NCBI RefSeq assembly: GCF_014836495.1
Contig: NZ_JACSQT010000010.1
Location: 1 to 64,000, forward strand
Length of the DNA stretch: 64,000 bases
Direction of reading: 5' to 3'
Origin: Cytobacillus stercorigallinarum
GTDB taxonomy: Bacteria > Bacillota > Bacilli > Bacillales > Cytobacillaceae
A model generated the notes under the pieces. That model was not told the origin of the DNA, searched no databases, and was given only the letters and a program-made list of their open reading frames with translations. Made by a program: the position numbers and the translations under genes. This document shows positions 59,594 to 64,000 of this stretch, piece by piece (position 1 is the first letter of the stretch; each line of letters opens with the position of its first letter).

Positions 59594-60255
59594 TTCTTCT
59601 CACTTTAGTCATCTACTTCGTTGTTACATGGCTATATAAAAAATATCCCCTACCAATCTTGCTACCAATTTTGTCAGGTACAGTTCTAATGATTATCATT
59701 CTAGTAAGTTTAGGTATTTCATATGAAAAATATATGATAGGTGGGCAAGTCATTACATCATTATTAGGCCCGACCGTCGTTGCCCTAGCCTATCCATTAT
59801 ATAAACAACGTGATTTCTTGAAAAAATACCTTTTTACGATTATAGGTGGGGCGTTTATTGCAACTCTGACAGCGATGTTAAGTGTAGGTCTTCTTGGAAA
59901 GGCGCTTCGAATTGATTCTGGTTTCATCATTTCATTGTTACCAAAATCACTCACAACACCAGTGGCGATTGAAGTAGCTAAAGTGTTAGAAGGTAATGCA
60001 TCTATGGCAGTTGTCGGGGTAACGATTACTGGGATTTTTGGGGTGATCATCTCTCCCTATATTTTCAAATATGTTCGGATACACACTTCCATTGGTCGCG
60101 GAATAGCGCTTGGTGGTACTTCACATGCGATGGGTACAGCAAAGGCAGCTGAATACGATGAACTTGCCTTTTCTATCAGCTCCATTACAATGTCCATTTG
60201 TGCCATCATCGGTTCAATCATCGGACCACTCATGGTATGGGTCTTGCAAATGTAA
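59563..60255 (+). CDS. CidB/LrgB family membrane protein
   Basis: The 230-residue membrane protein has ~6-7 helices and the family signature L-L-P-K-S-L-T-T-P-V-A-I-E-V (~125-138), followed by G-G-T-S-H-A-M-G-T-A. It is the partner of the upstream CidA-type protein. A GntR repressor instead of LytSR or CidR nearby is unusual. A terminator overlaps its stop. Confidence 0.93.
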   Translation: MRDIFFSISMILLTLVIYFVVTWLYKKYPLPILLPILSGTVLMIIILVSLGISYEKYMIGGQVITSLLGPTVVALAYPLYKQRDFLKKYLFTIIGGAFIATLTAMLSVGLLGKALRIDSGFIISLLPKSLTTPVAIEVAKVLEGNASMAVVGVTITGIFGVIISPYIFKYVRIHTSIGRGIALGGTSHAMGTAKAAEYDELAFSISSITMSICAIIGSIIGPLMVWVLQM

Positions 60256-60282
60256 GCTTCTATTTTCAATAGAGGCTTTTTC
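60254..60282 (+). terminator. Terminator after the CidB/LrgB gene
   Basis: AAGCTTCTATT (60254-60264) pairs with AATAGAGGCTT (60268-60278), followed by TTT. Confidence 0.85.
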
Positions 60283-60458
60283 TGTCATATTGATGATGTT
60301 AAATAGATGCTGCGGTGATGAATAACTGGAGATTGTATTTAAATGAAATAGAGAGCTTTCACAACAGTTCATTTTATAGAATCTCCATACCAAATTAAAG
60401 GGTTTTCAACGATCACCAAGAATAGATACAGTACAGAGTCAATAAAGGAGGAAGCGAT

Positions 60459-61649
60459 TTGCCACAAAAAACAGATGAGATTTTCTCACAGCAGTTTCAT
60501 CAAAACCCTTATGATTATTACAAAGAAATTAGACCACACCAGCCATTTACAAAGGTGAAGTTAATCAGTGGTATGGAGACTTGGATGGCATTTAGTTATG
60601 AAGCGAGTGAAGCGGTGTTGAAAGATCCGCGTTTTATAAAAGATATGAGAAAAGTGTATCCTGACGAAGTAACAGATGAGAATATGCCACCAATTATGAG
60701 TAGTATGTTATTTGTTGACCCGCCAGACCATAGAAGATTACGCAATCTTGTGCAATATGGCTTTACGCCCCAAAAAATAAATGCACTGAAAGGAAGAGTA
60801 GAAGAGATTGCTCTTGAGCAAGTGGAACGAATGAAGGGGAAAGAGACCGTTGATTTTATAGAAGCTTATGCTTTCCCAATTCCTATTCGTGTCATCTGTG
60901 AATTGATTGGTGTGCCTGAAAAAGACCAAATGGATTTTCAAAGATGGTCACATGTGTTAGTAGATGTAATGGACCCCGAAGATCACGAGGAAGCGATGGG
61001 CGAATTCATTGTGTACTTGGAAAATTTAATTGAACAAAAGAAACTTACTCCGCAGGCGGATTTACTTTCTGATTTAATTCGAGCGGAGGAGGATGGGGAT
61101 AAATTATCGAAACGTGAGCTAATCGGTGTCATCATGTTATTAATCGTAGCAGGGCATGAGACAACAGTAAATTTAATTGCCAACGGGTTACTCGCATTAT
61201 TGTCACATCCAGATCAGCTCCAATTATTAAAGGAAAACCCAGACTTGATGCCACAGGCAATTGAAGAGCTTTTACGATATAACGGGCCAGTTGAATTCAG
61301 TACGGACCGTTGGGCAAGTGAGTCTTTTACCTTTATGGGGCAGGAAATTGCAAAGGGTGATCATGTCATTGTTTCTCTCGCTTCAGCCGATCACGATCCG
61401 CAAGTTTTCTCAAATCCAGAGCGGTTAGATATCACAAGAGAAAAGAGCCCACATATTGCCTTTGGAAAAGGAGTTCACTATTGCTTAGGTGCCCCATTAG
61501 CAAGATTAGAAGGGGACGTCGCTTTACGTATATTATTGCAGACCTTTCCTAAAGTAAGCTTAGCTGTCTCTGAATCTGAACTAGAGTGGAGACAAAGTAT
61601 CATTATTCGTGGGCTAAAAACCATGTTTATTAACTTAAATAATAACTAA
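60459..61649 (+). CDS. Cytochrome P450 (CYP107-like)
   Basis: The 396-residue monooxygenase has the I-helix A-G-H-E-T-T (231-236), E-x-x-R (E270, R273) and the heme-binding F-G-K-G-V-H-Y-C-L-G with Cys342. It is soluble and class I-like, so it needs separate ferredoxin and reductase. It resembles the CYP107 group of Bacillus, whose substrates are fatty acids, polyketides or steroids. TTG 60459 follows AAAGGAGG. It is a single-gene unit. Confidence 0.93.
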   Translation: MPQKTDEIFSQQFHQNPYDYYKEIRPHQPFTKVKLISGMETWMAFSYEASEAVLKDPRFIKDMRKVYPDEVTDENMPPIMSSMLFVDPPDHRRLRNLVQYGFTPQKINALKGRVEEIALEQVERMKGKETVDFIEAYAFPIPIRVICELIGVPEKDQMDFQRWSHVLVDVMDPEDHEEAMGEFIVYLENLIEQKKLTPQADLLSDLIRAEEDGDKLSKRELIGVIMLLIVAGHETTVNLIANGLLALLSHPDQLQLLKENPDLMPQAIEELLRYNGPVEFSTDRWASESFTFMGQEIAKGDHVIVSLASADHDPQVFSNPERLDITREKSPHIAFGKGVHYCLGAPLARLEGDVALRILLQTFPKVSLAVSESELEWRQSIIIRGLKTMFINLNNN

Positions 61650-61707
61650 AAAACTAAGAGGATAAACAAAATCTCTTTGTTCTTGGGTGCTTTATGGATA
61701 AATCGCA

Positions 61708-61748
61708 AAAAATGACGTGTAAACAGGTACACGTCATTTTCCTTTTTT
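61708..61748. terminator. P450 gene terminator, probably bidirectional
   Basis: A long stem (AAATGACGTGTA with TACACGTCATTT, ~61711-61740) is flanked by A on the left and T on the right. Confidence 0.88.
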
Positions 61749-62035
61749 ATTAACTATTATAGGTTTTCATTGTTCTTGACTTTATATTTAATGTAGGACA
61801 AATCACTCGTATAAGAGCACCTAAATAATCTAAATGGTGCAGATTAATGAAAAGTTGAAAAGGAATAGAAATATCATTGTAATTCCTTGTGAAGAAACAA
61901 GAGTATGGTAATACTCTGCTAGCTACCTTCAATAGAAAAAATATTTATGTGTTCTAACAATGAAGAAGGAAAATCAACAGAAACCGAAGTTTGGATTGGG
62001 AGGCACAATGTTTCTAAGTCGTAAGCATTTAATTA

Positions 62036-62485
62036 TTACTTAAAAGGTATTAACTTCATAAATATATTTCCTATAATTATTCCAGGAATTACACATAACA
62101 TTGGTAACCAAACAGGTCCCAATAGTATACCAAAAATCGTAAAGTCTACTGAAAAAAGCAAACCAGCTGTAACAAAATAACCCGAAAACACAAATGGGAT
62201 GAAAGAATATTTACTTCCTGCACCAGATTCTTTATAAGCATCCCAAATCGCATAGAAATATAAACAAGGATAAAACATAAGCCAGTGATAATTTGCTTGT
62301 TCTATAGCCATATGAATATCCCCTTTAAAACTATATATAATGATTTCATTAAAGTGTGATTTAATGTTTATAAATATTTCTAGCATGAGAAAAACGGTGC
62401 CCTTAAATAGTTTTCCATTTAAATATTGTCCAAGTCCTGGTAAAGCAATACTCCATAATATTTTCTCTAGTGGAGAATATTTCAT
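62036..62485 (-). CDS. Multi-helix membrane protein of unknown function
   Basis: The 149-residue protein starts with W-S-I-A-L-P-G-L-G-Q-Y-L-N-G-K (~11-25), a motif seen in TM2-like small membrane proteins. It has four to five hydrophobic segments. The function is unknown. ATG 62485 follows AAAGGTGG. It is separated from the P450 by a ~286-base gap in which no gene is supported. Confidence 0.62.
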   Translation of the reverse strand: MKYSPLEKILWSIALPGLGQYLNGKLFKGTVFLMLEIFINIKSHFNEIIIYSFKGDIHMAIEQANYHWLMFYPCLYFYAIWDAYKESGAGSKYSFIPFVFSGYFVTAGLLFSVDFTIFGILLGPVWLPMLCVIPGIIIGNIFMKLIPFK

Positions 62486-62506
62486 ACTGTTCCACCTTTA
62501 CAAGCA

Positions 62507-62674
62507 TTACTTCTTTTTCAAAGGATTTAAGTGCTGGAAAGTAATCTCTCTATATAATTGAGCTAATACCTTCATTTGACCAGCGACCGTTTTTTCCAGA
62601 AGCGGTTAAAATTTTCTTACTTCTTTCGATTGTGCCACTTGACTAGAGACGAGGATTTTGCCGACTTTCCTTTT
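62507..62674 (-). pseudogene. Possible DUF3231 C-terminal remnant
   Basis: On the minus strand a frame interrupted by one TAA reads V-S-S-Q-V-A-Q-S-K-E-V-R-K-F and then G-Q-M-K-V-L-A-Q-L-Y-R-E. This matches the Q-V-A-K-S-K-E-V and following helix of DUF3231 proteins such as the next gene. No start remains. It may be a decayed paralogue. Confidence 0.4.
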
Positions 62675-63172
62675 CTAGCATCAGTTGTAAGACACAATGT
62701 CTTCGCCTCTTTATACAGTTTCATCACACGGAATTAATGAAATTTAATTATATGTGGATAATTGCAAAATACGATTTCATTAGTCCAATTTGAACTGTAA
62801 TACCCTAAATCTCGTACGATCTTGTTTCTTCTGTTATGCAAAAAAGTAACAACATGTTAAATATTTCTTTAATAGATTTATCCACAACTATAGTCATCAG
62901 ACTATCCATATAACTATATCTTTATTGTTCGATTCATATGCCCCCCATATTTATCCTTGTCTTTAGAGAAGTAAGTCTGAGATTATTATTCATATTATCA
63001 CCTTAAATTTATCATTTTCAAACTCCCAATAAATTATGAGTTTAAGTTAATTATTACCTTTATTCTTTTTAAAACAGGGTTTATTAAAATGTAATTGAAT
63101 TTCCTTTTTATCGCATAGAATATTACTTGGTGAATGGGACACCTTATGAGTAAAAACTGAGAGGAGTCAAAA
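62675..63172. other. AT-rich gap before the DUF3231 gene
   Basis: Nothing recognisable beyond AT-rich sequence. A sporulation-type promoter was looked for upstream of the DUF3231 gene but none could be assigned with confidence. Confidence 0.5.
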
Positions 63173-64000
63173 ATGAACAATACATCTAAAGCAAAGTTAA
63201 CTTCTGCTGAGATTGCTGCATTATGGACACAGTATATGAACGAAACGGCAAGTATTTGTATTCACAAACATATGTTGGAACATATAGAGGATACTGAAAT
63301 AAGAAGTGTATTTGAATATGCAATGGCCCTTAGCCACGAACACACACGAAAAATTAAAGAGTTCTTTAAGAGTGAAAATTTTCCGATTCCCATTGGATTT
63401 TCTGACAATGATTACATACCAAATGTACCCCGCGTTTTCTCTGATGTTTTTTGTTTAAATTATTTAAACATTATGTCCATACATGGTTGTAATGGGTATA
63501 GTGGTGCAATAACTACATGTACTAGAGTAGATGTTCGAAATTATTTCAGTGAATGTATAACTACTTCGGTGGAATTGTGTAACCAAACGAAAAACTTACT
63601 TTTAGAAAAAGGATTGTATTTGCGTCCGCCTGTGATTACCCCTCCAGATAGAGCAGAATACATAGATGATAAAAGTTATTTAACGGGATGGTTGGGAGAA
63701 AAAAGGCCATTAAGCTGCATTGAAATAGCAGATATTTATTTTAATTTAAAGAAAAGCATATTTGCTAAGGCGTTTGTAGTATTTGCTCATCAAGTTGCAA
63801 AATCAAAAGACGTAAAAAAATTATTAAAGAAAGCTGTAAAGACAAAAGAGAAGCATGTAAGGACGTTTTTTGAAGTTTTTCTAGCAGAAAACCTCCCGAA
63901 TCCTTCTATTTTTGATGCTGAAATTACAGATTCGACAAACTCACCATTCTCTGAAAAACTCATCATGTTTCAAGTAGGGTTTTTATTTTCAACAGCAATG
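63173..64000 (+). CDS. DUF3231 family protein (3' end outside window)
   Basis: ATG 63173 follows GAGGAG and opens a frame that stays open for 276 codons to the window edge, so the gene is truncated. The product shows two related halves: L-T-S-A-E-I-A-A-L-W near the start, F-P-I-P-I-G-F, L-R-P-P and F-L-T-G-W-L-G-E-K-R-P-L, and then the second half with Q-V-A-K-S-K-D-V and D-S-T-N-S-P-F-S-E-K. DUF3231 proteins are ferritin-like helical bundles common in spore formers; the function is unknown. Confidence 0.82.
   Translation, partial: MNNTSKAKLTSAEIAALWTQYMNETASICIHKHMLEHIEDTEIRSVFEYAMALSHEHTRKIKEFFKSENFPIPIGFSDNDYIPNVPRVFSDVFCLNYLNIMSIHGCNGYSGAITTCTRVDVRNYFSECITTSVELCNQTKNLLLEKGLYLRPPVITPPDRAEYIDDKSYLTGWLGEKRPLSCIEIADIYFNLKKSIFAKAFVVFAHQVAKSKDVKKLLKKAVKTKEKHVRTFFEVFLAENLPNPSIFDAEITDSTNSPFSEKLIMFQVGFLFSTAM

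Noticed and set aside
61750..61932. Minus-strand 60-codon frame after the P450 gene
   Set aside because: No convincing ribosome site, no family resemblance, and it abuts the bidirectional terminator.

Overview
The window is low-GC Gram-positive chromosomal DNA from a member of the Bacillaceae. The evidence is the complete Bacillus-type purEKBCSQLFMNHD operon behind a guanine-class riboswitch and paired PurBoxes, followed by yerA-yerB-yerC, pcrB-pcrA-ligA-camS and, further on, gatCAB. This gene order matches B. subtilis, and nearly every gene has a strong AGGAGG-type ribosome binding site. The genus cannot be fixed from the sequence alone.

Layout: 1-497 is the 3' end of an rRNA operon (23S tail, a strongly folded spacer, 5S, terminator). 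564-1978 holds a small duplicated membrane protein and yebE-yebG. 1981-15240 is the purine operon with its control region and terminator; it converts PRPP to IMP. 15236-18913 holds a DUF2892 membrane protein, yerA, yerB and yerC. 18953-19564 is a tandem array of twelve 51-bp units. 19685-25986 is the pcrB-pcrA-ligA-camS block.

Between camS and gatCAB lies about 20 kb of accessory DNA. It holds an SRPBCC protein, a decayed chloramphenicol acetyltransferase gene, a divergent SAM methyltransferase, and a thiazole/oxazole-modified peptide (TOMM) locus at 27980-33760. The TOMM locus encodes a heterocycloanthracin/sonorensin-type precursor with ten regularly spaced cysteines, a ThiF-like maturation protein with an RRE-like N-terminus, a YcaO cyclodehydratase and a SagB-type dehydrogenase. 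An MFS exporter follows, with a MerR-like 19-bp promoter spacer. Next come rocA, a second decayed 51-bp repeat array, a lone aceA, yueI, several small acetyltransferase and unknown genes, and a membrane degenerate-GGDEF/glycosyltransferase pair resembling YdaK-YdaM.

After gatCAB, which ends in an IS3-type insertion-sequence remnant that now looks like its terminator, come EutH with an XRE-cupin regulator and an M24 peptidase, and a redox/repair group (sarcosine-type oxidase, MOSC, DinB, thioredoxin-like, nitronate monooxygenase). A nucleotidyltransferase-fold/GNAT pair, a GntR regulator with a perfect palindromic operator ahead of a CidA/CidB-type membrane pair, a cytochrome P450 and a DUF3231 gene cut by the window end complete the window.

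The most notable system is the TOMM locus. In B. anthracis and B. cereus the equivalent precursor is reported to lie far from its maturation operon, whereas here it sits directly upstream.
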